Source of the DNA: a virus
DNA length: 35,535 nt
Virus record (IMG/VR): IMGVR_UViG_3300007735_000662
Span: 1-35,535 of that record
Strand: one strand, 5' to 3'
Positions 1-5,937 of this stretch are shown piece after piece. Below the pieces are notes generated by a model, which did no database searches, had not been told where the DNA came from, and saw nothing but the letters and a program-made list of their open reading frames with translations. The translations under genes were made by a program, and so were the position numbers. The number at the start of each line of letters is the position of its first letter. Within the stretch, counting starts at the first letter, position 1.

Positions 1-169
1 CCTCGGAACCTGTTTGGGATGATTTTGCCTTGTAGGAGTCTTCTAAAGTGCCCCCCCATCAACAACTTACGCCTAATTATGCATAAATACCCTATAATCA
101 ACGACCCTGCTTGCGTAAGTAGCACTTGTGTCTTGTGTAAAAACTTGCGTAAGTCGCATATGCCTTTTG
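1..169. promoter_or_regulatory. Left-end non-coding stretch with repeated ACTTGCGTAAGT-type motifs
   Basis: I see no convincing gene here. The plus strand carries CTTGCGTAAGT twice (about 111-121 and 144-154), the second inside the palindrome-armed ACTTGCGTAAGT, and a related half, AACTTACGCC, in the opposite orientation near 64-73. A perfect 10-bp palindrome, TTATGCATAA, lies at 77-86. Repeated short dyads in a gap downstream of one gene and upstream of whatever lies off the left edge fit operator or regulator-binding sites. I see no clear promoter hexamers, so the role is inferred from repeats only. Confidence 0.4.
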
Positions 170-643
170 TCATAGCTCCCCCCCTGCCTCTTTATAAGCC
201 TCTACTATGGGTCGTGCCTCCTCAAGGAACTGGGTACGCTGGGCTGGTGTCCATTGGCTAGGGGTCTTGCGGGCGAGCCATTGTCTGGCCTTGATGATGT
301 ATGAGTGCCACGCCTGCTCGGCCTTGGGGTTCGAGGTTTCAATGGGGTCTGGTAGTAGCCCAGTCCATAGGGCTAACTGCTTGAGGCCACTAGGGCTAGG
401 GGCTTGTAGGCTTGGCCTTGCCTTTGCCACACGCTCATAACGCCTTGCTTGCTCACCGTTTATTTGGGCATAGGTCTGGATGGCATCAAGGTCTAGCCCC
501 TCTGTCCGTGCCGATAGCAGGATGTCCCCTGCGTCTGCCGCTAGTCCGATGGCCTCCCCCATCTGTTGTATGGCATTTTCCTTGGCCTTTTCTAACTGCT
601 TGACCGTGCGTTGTAGCTCCATTCCGATCTGTTTTTCGCTCAT
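170..643 (-). CDS. Small helical phage protein, function unknown
   Basis: A 157-residue soluble, mostly alpha-helical protein. The N-terminal half (about residues 5-75) has a pattern of Gln/Lys/Ala-rich helices followed by QARRYERVAKA. This loosely recalls phage DUF3102-type proteins, in which a helix-turn-helix-like segment follows an 'AG.IL..A' helix; the match is by eye and weak. The C-terminal part is Trp-rich (residues 90-130). The ATG at 643 is preceded by AAGGA about nine bases upstream, a plausible ribosome binding site. It is the last gene of the early block inside the window and is followed by a non-coding repeat region. A DNA-binding role is possible but not shown. Confidence 0.55.
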   Translation of the reverse strand: MSEKQIGMELQRTVKQLEKAKENAIQQMGEAIGLAADAGDILLSARTEGLDLDAIQTYAQINGEQARRYERVAKARPSLQAPSPSGLKQLALWTGLLPDPIETSNPKAEQAWHSYIIKARQWLARKTPSQWTPAQRTQFLEEARPIVEAYKEAGGEL

Positions 644-663
644 TTTAGGATGTCCTTTTTGGG

Positions 664-954
664 TTATGCCGTAGCCTCGGCCAACTCCTCGGCCTCGATT
701 TCGGCGGGTGGTTCGATCTCTCTGAATCGCTCTGCGTTGAAGCCTCGCTCCGGGTGAGGCGGTGTGGTACTGACTGGATTTGTTAGGCCGTCCAAATAGA
801 CCACAATCTCCCCAGCTTCACCGTTTATTCCTACCCCAATTCCCATATCCCTGACCACATAAGTGCGGTCTTTGATGGGTAGGTGGTCATAAAAGCTGGC
901 GATCTCTGGCGAGAAGCCGTCATCAATGCAGACCACTTTAGAGCCTTGCCTCAT
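664..954 (-). CDS. Conserved small phage protein, function unknown
   Basis: The frame is open further upstream, to 1011, but the start at 954 is preferred. Its ATG overlaps the stop of the preceding gene as ATGA (954-951), the spacing used throughout this genome. The resulting 96-residue protein begins MRQGSKVVCIDDGF, then has a short beta-rich region with YVVRD and IVVYLDGL strands, an ERGFNAERFREIEP segment, and an acidic Ala/Glu tail. I recall this general layout (VVCIDD... strand, ...F.AERFREL) from small hypothetical proteins in other phages, but know no function. It is probably co-translated with the helix-turn-helix-like gene upstream. Confidence 0.6.
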   Translation of the reverse strand: MRQGSKVVCIDDGFSPEIASFYDHLPIKDRTYVVRDMGIGVGINGEAGEIVVYLDGLTNPVSTTPPHPERGFNAERFREIEPPAEIEAEELAEATA

Positions 955-1484
955 TTGGCCTTCCTCTTTTTGATGCCCTTGACCCACGCTTCTTTGTTCC
1001 ATTTGGGGCACTCTTCCCGCCTCTTTTTATGCACCCTCAAGGCTCGTTCTTTGTAAATCTGGCGTACCCTTTCGCTCCGTTGGATGCGTAAAACCAGCCC
1101 GGTGCGTTGGCTCAACTCCGTAAGGCGTGCAGAAATAGCCGCCCTTGTGTAAGGCTTGCCGGTGCTGGGGTTTATGTACCGTTTTGCTATGGCTGTTAGG
1201 CTGTCTGGGCTTCGGTTCGATGCTAGGGCTAGGAGGGCTTCGTCCAAAGTATCGTCTCGCCTATGTCTCAACATCTGGGAATCGCCTTCGTGCTTTATGG
1301 TCTGCTCTACCACCTCTGCCGTGAGCTTCGCAAGCTGGTCTAGGTCGATCATTGGGTTCATCGCCTTCATTTTGGCGAGCCGTTCTTTCACCCTATCCTC
1401 AAGCGTGTCGATATGGTCTGCCATATTTGGCGTGTAGCTTGCCAAGATGCTGTCGGCTGGGTCTTGGCCTTGGTGGTAGTTCAT
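951..1484 (-). CDS. Putative DNA-binding protein with helix-turn-helix-like core
   Basis: A 177-residue basic protein. Residues 20-70 are predicted helical and charged. Residues about 80-130 hold SLTAIAKRY...TRAAISARLTELSQRTGL, which reads as a helix-turn-helix with 'AIAKRY' and 'TRAAISARL' as the two helices, like sigma region 4 or small terminase-type DNA readers. The C-terminus is strongly basic (KKRREE, KGIKKRKAK). The start overlaps the stop of the 3D-domain gene by ATGA (1484-1481), and the next gene overlaps its own stop the same way. A transcription regulator or small terminase-like role are both conceivable; the sequence does not decide. Confidence 0.55.
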   Translation of the reverse strand: MNYHQGQDPADSILASYTPNMADHIDTLEDRVKERLAKMKAMNPMIDLDQLAKLTAEVVEQTIKHEGDSQMLRHRRDDTLDEALLALASNRSPDSLTAIAKRYINPSTGKPYTRAAISARLTELSQRTGLVLRIQRSERVRQIYKERALRVHKKRREECPKWNKEAWVKGIKKRKAK

Positions 1485-2035
1485 TGGATTTCCACTAACG
1501 CTGTCCGTCCCACCCTTGCCAATTCCCGCCTTGCTTGCCGTTCCGTGGCATAGAAAAGGTCAACGACTGGGAGCTTGGTTTTGCCCGATGCTTTCCGTGA
1601 AATTACTGCCGTCCCAGTATCGTGAGCGTGGTATGCCTTGCCCTCAATTAGTAGGGTCGTTCCATAGGGGATAATTTTGGGGTCTACGGCACAAGACTTG
1701 CCAGAGACTAACCGTTTTCCAGTTGAGCTTTTCCACCCAAACTCGTCCTCACCCAACCAGTATGCCGTGATGCGAGCCTTGATGGTTTTCTTGGCTGGTG
1801 GCTTTGGGGTTTCAATGAGGATGTTCGCACCCTGCACCGAGGTTAAGAGCGTGATGGCTAGGATGATGATGGCTTTTTTCATCGTTAAGAAGTGGAGTCG
1901 CTCGCATAGGTGCTGATAGCGTCTCGATGGGGATTCGTCTCCCTTGGTTCTTTTGCCTTCTGCGTTGTCAATCGGGGTCTTGAGTTTGTCGATCTGTGCC
2001 TCGATTGCCTTGGCCTCCATCTTGTTAATCTTCAC
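1481..2035 (-). CDS. Membrane-anchored or secreted 3D-domain protein (possible cell-wall enzyme)
   Basis: Residues about 85-180 form a 3D (Asp-Asp-Asp) domain of the double-psi beta-barrel MltA/RlpA type. The three expected aspartates are visible in AVDPKIIPYGT, AHDTGTAV and VVDLFYAT. Families with this domain bind or cleave peptidoglycan glycan. A hydrophobic segment with the look of a signal sequence (MKKAIIILAITLLTSVQG) sits internally at residues 52-69, behind a charged 51-residue cytoplasmic-type leader. The GTG at 2035 is chosen because GGAGGTGA lies six bases upstream, the best ribosome binding site in the region; the internal ATG at 1882 would give a classic secreted form but has no clear ribosome binding site. 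It may be an accessory lysis or wall-remodelling factor. Confidence 0.7.
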   Translation of the reverse strand: MKINKMEAKAIEAQIDKLKTPIDNAEGKRTKGDESPSRRYQHLCERLHFLTMKKAIIILAITLLTSVQGANILIETPKPPAKKTIKARITAYWLGEDEFGWKSSTGKRLVSGKSCAVDPKIIPYGTTLLIEGKAYHAHDTGTAVISRKASGKTKLPVVDLFYATERQARRELARVGRTALVEIQ

Positions 2036-2321
2036 GCTTCACCTCCGTCCAATGGCATCGCTTGTTCGGTCTTTTTATCTTGCCCCTGCCTTCTAAATAT
2101 CGAAGGTGGTATTGTATTGCTCCGTGGGTTTTCTTCAGCACTTCCGCAATCGTGCAGGTCGGGATTTCGTTGGTGATTAGCGTGAACACGGCATCTCGAA
2201 GCATATCAATCGTGGCTTGGTTTCGGGTCGTGGCGTAAAGTTTTTCCAGTTCCTTGCCGGGGTATCGGTCGGAAAGGATGCCATTGGCCTTGGCCTCTGC
2301 GGTTACATAGCATTCGTTCAT
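2025..2321 (-). CDS. Small winged-helix-like DNA-binding protein
   Basis: A 98-residue protein. Residues about 50-90 read TIAEVLKKTHGAIQYHLRYL, then GRGKIKRPNKRCHWTEV: a recognition-type helix followed by a basic beta wing, the layout of winged helix regulators such as the MarR or ArsR types. The N-terminal half is helical and may dimerise. Its end overlaps the start of the 3D-domain gene by 11 bases and contains that gene's strong GGAGGTGA ribosome binding site. About 55 bases separate it from the methyltransferase gene upstream; I see no promoter in that gap. It is probably a phage transcription regulator, with no visible target. Confidence 0.6.
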   Translation of the reverse strand: MNECYVTAEAKANGILSDRYPGKELEKLYATTRNQATIDMLRDAVFTLITNEIPTCTIAEVLKKTHGAIQYHLRYLEGRGKIKRPNKRCHWTEVKRED

Positions 2322-2376
2322 TGAGTTTTTAAGCTACTTTGACTTTTGATTGAGGCAAGGGGTTGTTTTGGGTTAT

Positions 2377-3513
2377 TCAACAGAATAGATTTGTCTGGGT
2401 ATTGCTTATTCTTGTTTTTGCCAATTCGATATATTCGGGATTAAGCTCTATAAGCAACGCATTTCTTCCATTCTCAATAGCCACTTCTGCCGTTGTTCCG
2501 CTTCCTCCAAATGGGTCTAGGATTGTTCCGTCTTTAGGGCATCCAGCCAACACGCAAGGTTCTATGAGTTCTTTGGGGAATGTTGCGAAGTGAGCTTCCT
2601 TATATGGTTTAACATTGACGGACCAAACGCTCCTCTTGTTTCTTTTTCCATAAATAGTTTTGGGGCTTTGTTGTCCCTCTCCGTGCTTACCATTGGGGTA
2701 TTTAATTCGTATCCCATTTTTCATTTCTGTTGGGTTGCTTTTCAATCCATCTCTCTGTCTTTCGGCTCTCTTAATTGTTCCGTTGCCGTCCACATCCCAA
2801 ACAGATCTCTCTTTTATCGAGTCGTTGTCGAAGCAATAGTTTGGATTTTTGCTCATAAGAAAAATATACTCGTGAGCCTTGGTGCATCTGTCCGTTACGC
2901 TTTCTGGCATTGGGTTTGGCTTATGCCATATAATGTCTTGGCGTAAATACCATCCGTCTGCTTGCAAGGCAAAAGCAACACGCCAAGGGATTCCAACTAG
3001 GTTCTTGTCTGGCAAACCACTTTCTTTCGTTGGTGCTATTGCTCTCCAAGTGTCGCTCATTCCGTTCATTGGTTGTGCCGGAGTCGTTGTCTCGCCTTTC
3101 TTTGTCCATCGCTGGGCTGAATATGTGTCACCTAAATTAAGCCATAGCGTTCCGTCATTTCTTAAAACTCTTCTCACCTCACGGAACACATCAACCATCT
3201 TTTGCACATAGCTTTCTGGCGTAAGCTCCAATCCTATTTGCCTATCTTTTCTTTCTGCACCACATCTTTTGCACTTATCCTTATAGATTCCGTCACCAAC
3301 CGCACCCTCAAGATTTCTATGCCCAGTTTGTGTCAGTTCGCTTTGCTTGGAGTCTCTTTTGTGAGAACAAGCCGGGTCACCGCCAATCCATTCGCCAGTT
3401 CCGTAATCTCGTAATCCCCAATATGGGGGTGATGTTATACAACAATTTACCGACTCGCTTGCAAGGGTTTTGAGGACATCTAAACAATCGCCTTGTTTGA
3501 TTTCGTAGTTCAC
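2377..3513 (-). CDS. DNA methyltransferase, beta-class (N4-cytosine or N6-adenine)
   Basis: A 378-residue DNA amino-methyltransferase. Catalytic motif IV, TSPPYWGLRDYG, is at residues 27-38. The SAM-binding motif I, DPFGGSGTTAEVA, is near the C-terminus (from about residue 333), followed by ALLIELNPEYIELA. The order IV then I defines the beta class. SPPY is used by both N4-cytosine and N6-adenine enzymes, so the methylated base is not decided. A CKRCGAE pair and an upstream CSHK in residues 45-95 could bind a metal in the target-recognition insert. The GTG start overlaps the upstream stop as GTGA (3513-3510). No restriction partner is nearby, so protection from host restriction or a regulatory mark is more likely than a restriction-modification pair. 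Confidence 0.92.
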   Translation of the reverse strand: MNYEIKQGDCLDVLKTLASESVNCCITSPPYWGLRDYGTGEWIGGDPACSHKRDSKQSELTQTGHRNLEGAVGDGIYKDKCKRCGAERKDRQIGLELTPESYVQKMVDVFREVRRVLRNDGTLWLNLGDTYSAQRWTKKGETTTPAQPMNGMSDTWRAIAPTKESGLPDKNLVGIPWRVAFALQADGWYLRQDIIWHKPNPMPESVTDRCTKAHEYIFLMSKNPNYCFDNDSIKERSVWDVDGNGTIKRAERQRDGLKSNPTEMKNGIRIKYPNGKHGEGQQSPKTIYGKRNKRSVWSVNVKPYKEAHFATFPKELIEPCVLAGCPKDGTILDPFGGSGTTAEVAIENGRNALLIELNPEYIELAKTRISNTQTNLFC

Positions 3514-3776
3514 AAATAATACTCCGCAACGCTCTTCCCGCTGTTCGTCTTGATGGTTCGCTTCTGCACATCATAGCCAGCCTTCCGTAAATCGCACACT
3601 CGGCTTGCCAGTCGGAAGCACTTGAACCACTCCAACGCTTCCAGAGCCGTTAGTGTTCGGCCAGATTGCAAGTGGGCTAGGATTCTGGCGTTCTGGTCGT
3701 GGCCTTCCGTCTTTACTGGGTGTGTTGTCCTCATAAAAGGCAACTCAAACTGCTCTGTTTCAACCATCGCAATCAT
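3510..3776 (-). CDS. Helix-turn-helix protein of the HTH_39 type
   Basis: An 88-residue phage DNA-binding protein. The core (residues about 27-88) matches the pattern familiar from HTH_39 (PF14090) phage proteins: NARILAHLQSGRTLTALEAL, then FRLASRVCDLRKAGYDV, then KTNSGKSVAEYYL. The first part is the turn-helix region and the last is the beta wing. These proteins are often found next to phage methyltransferases and replication genes and are assumed to be regulators. It overlaps both neighbours: its start with the stop upstream (ATGA, 3776-3773) and its stop with the methyltransferase start (GTGA). The call is by pattern recognition; no target is known. Confidence 0.8.
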   Translation of the reverse strand: MIAMVETEQFELPFMRTTHPVKTEGHDQNARILAHLQSGRTLTALEALEWFKCFRLASRVCDLRKAGYDVQKRTIKTNSGKSVAEYYL

Positions 3777-4174
3777 CGTGAGCCTCCTTTCGCCTTCCTA
3801 ACAATGAAGTTACGGCTCTTGGCGAACAGAATCGTTGTTGGGTGGACTCCCCAAGCCTTTGCAAGCTCGCTCATCGACATTCCACTCTCTAATTGATGCT
3901 TCCAAAGCGTCCATCGCTTCTTAACAGTCGAATACTCACGATTTCGCCTTGCTCCACCCTTTCCAATGGTTGGAACAAGCTCTTTTGGGATGTCGAGGGG
4001 GGTAGTTACCCCTATTACGAACTTCTCAAGCCCTTTAGAGGCCAATTCTGCTCGATTCTGTGCCATTGTGGCGGTGAGTGTGGTCACCATTTGCTCGAAC
4101 TCACGCAATTTGTCCTCGCACATCTTTACCCGGTGGATGGTTGCCGCTAGGACTAGCTCTTGGGGGTGGTTCAC
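3773..4174 (-). CDS. Putative helix-turn-helix protein with N-terminal coiled coil
   Basis: The frame opens at 4195, but I prefer the GTG at 4174 because it overlaps the previous stop as GTGA, as neighbouring genes do. The 133-residue product has a helical N-terminal part (residues about 10-45, KLREFEQMVTTLTATMAQN) with coiled-coil character. A C-terminal segment, SMSELAKAWGVHPTTILFAK, looks like a helix-turn-helix with 'ELAKAWGV' as the first helix and 'HPTTILFAK' as the recognition helix, followed by a basic tail. It is directly downstream of the replication initiator-like gene and probably belongs to the same unit. A regulatory or replication accessory role is an inference. Confidence 0.6.
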   Translation of the reverse strand: MNHPQELVLAATIHRVKMCEDKLREFEQMVTTLTATMAQNRAELASKGLEKFVIGVTTPLDIPKELVPTIGKGGARRNREYSTVKKRWTLWKHQLESGMSMSELAKAWGVHPTTILFAKSRNFIVRKAKGGSR

Positions 4175-4932
4175 GGACAACCCGCTTCTACCCACTCGCT
4201 GTGAGTGCTAAAGCCAGCTAATTTATAGGTTGGTGGGGATTCGCACCCCGATTTGATTGGTTTCTTCATTGGTTGGTTTCCTTTGGTTGGTTGTTGGTTG
4301 CTCCGTCTCTGGCAAGTTCTAGCACATAGCTTCCAATTCTTCATTGGCTTGTTCCCAATCATCCATCCAACGCTTCCATAGTAAAAGAAAGCCGTCTCTG
4401 CATCTGCCTCTGCCCACCCAATCTCCTTTGCATTAGCAAGCCATTGGGAGAGAGTCGGGCGTAAGCCCTCTCTCTCTTTCTTGTTATTGGTCTTACTATT
4501 ACTCTTACTATTACTATTACTATTATTATATACAATAGATGGCTCATCTTTGGTACATAGATGGTTCATAGATGGTACATCTATGGTACATCTATGAGTC
4601 ATCCTTCTTGCATATCCAGCCGATCTTTCCTCCATCTTTGCCAATCCAGAGGCCACTCCTCCGTGATAGATTGCCCCATCCTTTATTTCATAAACCCCAG
4701 CAACCTCAAGCTCTTGCAGTAAAGGCTTGGCATCTTGCCCAACCATTCTGCTTATCTGCTCTGGGGTCGGGGCGTTGCCATTGATGGTTAACTTCCCGCC
4801 GGCATTGGCTTTATACATAAGGCATAGCAAGTGAATCCATAGCCCCTTTGATGCTAAGCTTACCAAGGCCAGCTTCTCATTAGCCAGCCAGCGATTAGGC
4901 TCAAATGGAAACCAGAAGGAATCCCGCCTCAT
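4171..4932 (-). CDS. Putative replication initiator or helicase-loader protein
   Basis: A 253-residue protein with the two-part build of phage replication initiators. The N-terminal domain (residues about 1-110) begins RDSFWFPFEPNRWLANEKL and continues with GLWIHLLCLMYKA and TPEQISRMVG, a winged-helix-like region. The C-terminal domain holds AFFYYGSVGWMIGNKPMKNW, the 'YY...GW..G..PMK.WK.A' signature I associate with DnaD-type or lambda O/P-type phage replication proteins. The linker (residues about 115-150) is low in complexity (Asn/Ser/Lys repeats) and is encoded by an iteron cluster plus an AT-rich tract, so its sequence seems dictated by DNA function. This parallels lambda gene O, which contains the origin. 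No helicase or polymerase lies in the window. Confidence 0.7.
   Translation of the reverse strand: MRRDSFWFPFEPNRWLANEKLALVSLASKGLWIHLLCLMYKANAGGKLTINGNAPTPEQISRMVGQDAKPLLQELEVAGVYEIKDGAIYHGGVASGLAKMEERSAGYARRMTHRCTIDVPSMNHLCTKDEPSIVYNNSNSNSKSNSKTNNKKEREGLRPTLSQWLANAKEIGWAEADAETAFFYYGSVGWMIGNKPMKNWKLCARTCQRRSNQQPTKGNQPMKKPIKSGCESPPTYKLAGFSTHSEWVEAGCP
4448..4607. other. Candidate origin of replication inside the initiator gene
   Basis: Three elements lie side by side. Six contiguous 11-bp units (4531-4596) are followed, in gene direction, by an AT-rich tract of about 50 bp (4482-4530) built from TTACTA-like steps, and then by a hairpin at 4448-4476. The hairpin pairs GAGAGAG with CTCTCTC and GGGC with GCCC around a GTAA loop, with a small internal loop. 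Iterons plus an unwinding-prone tract inside an initiator gene is the lambda origin design. The 11-bp period is not a multiple of three, so it cannot be explained by a repeated peptide. The function is inferred; the repeat structure is directly visible. Confidence 0.65.
4531..4596. repeat. Six tandem 11-bp iterons
   Basis: Plus-strand units are GTACATCTATG (4586-4596), GTACATCTATG (4575-4585), GTTCATAGATG (4564-4574), GTACATAGATG (4553-4563), GCTCATCTTTG (4542-4552) and TACAATAGATG (4531-4541). The core CATCTATG is the reverse complement of CATAGATG, so the first two and next two units face each other. CATAGATG-GTA-CATCTATG (4567-4585) is a perfect dyad. A degenerate seventh unit may follow at 4597-4607. 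The units lie in the linker of the replication initiator-like gene and are probably its binding sites. Confidence 0.85.
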
Positions 4933-5195
4933 TTGTTTTTAACCCTTGGTTCTGTAAGTTCCCAATGGTCGCATATTGCTTTTCTGAACTTGCTTCGCTG
5001 TGAGTAATTACAATGGCTGTCCACAAAAACATCGCTAGGAGCTTCTTTAAATTCAACAGCCACAAGATAGCTAGCTCCGACTTTGCTTAAATACGAAATA
5101 GCTTTAAGTAAGTGTGCGTGATTGTAACGCCATTCTGGGTATGAATTTGAGATTTGCCGCCGCTTGTCATATCCTTCATACTTTATTGCTTTCAT
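4929..5195 (-). CDS. Hypothetical protein
   Basis: An 88-residue protein I do not recognise. It is soluble and mixed alpha/beta: a charged N-terminus (KRRQISNSYPEWRYNHAHLL), a helix, then the strand-like SYLVAVEFKEAPSDVFVD, and a basic C-terminus. The strand followed by acidic residues (VAVEFKE) recalls the active-site strand of some small nucleases, but no full catalytic set can be seen, so I do not call it one. Both ends overlap neighbours by four bases (ATGA at 5195-5192 and 4932-4929), so it is translated together with the initiator-like gene downstream. Confidence 0.55.
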   Translation of the reverse strand: MKAIKYEGYDKRRQISNSYPEWRYNHAHLLKAISYLSKVGASYLVAVEFKEAPSDVFVDSHCNYSQRSKFRKAICDHWELTEPRVKNK

Positions 5196-5401
5196 TTCTT
5201 TTTGTCCTCCATATCCCGCTTCTGGTATTTCTTCGCCCTATCCAATAGCTCTTTAGTAATACGATGCGAATAGTCTAGGTGACTGATAATGTCTTTATAG
5301 TTTTCCCTCCTTGCGTGGTCGAAGTCCTTGAACAATTCCTTCAACCTCTTCGATACAATTCCGTGGAACTCGTCCACAAGTTTTAATCTTTTAACGCTCA
5401 T
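5192..5401 (-). CDS. Small charged helical protein
   Basis: A 69-residue, almost entirely alpha-helical, highly charged protein (many Lys, Arg, Asp and Glu; no Cys or Trp). I do not recognise a family. The start ATG overlaps the stop of a newly found 50-residue membrane protein gene (ATGA, 5401-5398), and its stop overlaps the next start, so it sits in a run of translationally coupled small genes. It may bind a partner through a coiled coil; nothing more can be said. Confidence 0.5.
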   Translation of the reverse strand: MSVKRLKLVDEFHGIVSKRLKELFKDFDHARRENYKDIISHLDYSHRITKELLDRAKKYQKRDMEDKKK

Positions 5402-5550
5402 TTCTTTTTAATCCTTTCCAGAATATCTTTTCCAAAATCCCATAATAGGCCGCTCACGAATAGAATGGTTAGATAGAGACTCAAACATCCCAAACCGATG
5501 ATGAACAAGTCCCACAAAACTTTCCCGATGGATGAAAGGAAAGCTACCAT
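5398..5550 (-). CDS. Tiny single-pass membrane protein
   Basis: A 50-residue gene found by translating the gap between its neighbours. The protein begins MVAFLSSIGKVLWDLF and has one long hydrophobic segment (residues about 11-38: VLWDLFIIGLGCLSLYLTIL and on) followed by a charged tail, GKDILERIKKK. Its ATG lies inside the last codons of the DUF551-like gene upstream (AATGGTAG), and its stop overlaps the next start as ATGA, so both junctions fit translational coupling. The longer overlapping frame at 5408-5755 is a shadow. Holin-like or host-membrane-modifying roles are possible, but early phage membrane peptides are usually of unknown function. Confidence 0.65.
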   Translation of the reverse strand: MVAFLSSIGKVLWDLFIIGLGCLSLYLTILFVSGLLWDFGKDILERIKKK

Positions 5551-5762
5551 TTGGGTGCTTTCGGCCAAGATGCCCAAAGCCGAACATCGCTCTCACTATG
5601 CCCCCAGCTTCTAGACACAAACGAGCCATCAACGAAACGCCCGACAACAACCTCACCGCCGCAATCCATAAGAACTCTCTCGTCATTTTTTGGTTTCTCC
5701 TCTGGTGTTTTCCATTCCAGCATTGACCACTTGACCCTTGGAACTTCAACATCAACGCTCAT
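5544..5762 (-). CDS. DUF551-like small phage protein
   Basis: A 72-residue protein with the layout of DUF551 (PF04448): WKTPEEKPKNDERVLMDCGG, then VVVGRFVDGSF, then a tryptophan-rich end with WASWPKAP. In that family a 'W...E..P..ERVL' strand is followed by a 'W.P.P..P' ending; the function is unknown. The ATG at 5762 lies within the end of the preceding gene (11-base overlap). The last codons overlap the start of the 50-residue membrane gene. The match is by eye. Confidence 0.65.
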   Translation of the reverse strand: MSVDVEVPRVKWSMLEWKTPEEKPKNDERVLMDCGGEVVVGRFVDGSFVSRSWGHSESDVRLWASWPKAPKW

Positions 5763-5937
5763 CCGTAAGCCTCCGAAGGGCTACGACAACCTCATTGAGA
5801 ATGTCTTGGATGACTTGATCTTCAGTACCATCGGCTAGTTTCTGGACGAGCTCGGCACACCGCTCCCTTTCGAGAGCGGCGGCCTTTCTCATCGCATCGT
5901 TAATAATGTCTTGCACTTGGTCAGAATGGGATTTCAT
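5752..5937 (-). CDS. Small helical protein
   Basis: The frame opens at 5976, but the ATG at 5937 (MKSHSDQVQDIIND) is preferred because AAAGGAAA precedes it by about nine bases. The 61-residue product is almost wholly helical: SDQVQDIINDAMRKAAALER, an RERCAELVQKLADG segment and a final amphipathic helix. The pattern 'AAALERERCAEL' is typical of small phage proteins of unknown role that carry a short coiled coil. It overlaps the end of the annealing-protein-like gene by 17 bases. Confidence 0.5.
   Translation of the reverse strand: MKSHSDQVQDIINDAMRKAAALERERCAELVQKLADGTEDQVIQDILNEVVVALRRLTDER

Noticed and set aside
951-1484. Small terminase subunit
   Set aside because: It has a helix-turn-helix-like segment, but it lies far from the large terminase gene and no small-subunit signature is seen; left as a DNA-binding protein.
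4448-4483. Plus-strand terminator (hairpin followed by TTTCTTG)
   Set aside because: No plus-strand gene precedes it; the hairpin fits better as part of the candidate origin.
4929-5195. Small nuclease because of VAVEFKE
   Set aside because: Only one acidic strand is seen; a full catalytic set is missing.
5408-5755. 115-residue frame on the minus strand
   Set aside because: It overlaps the DUF551-like gene and a coupled 50-residue membrane gene in other frames, and its sequence shows no domain or start signal.
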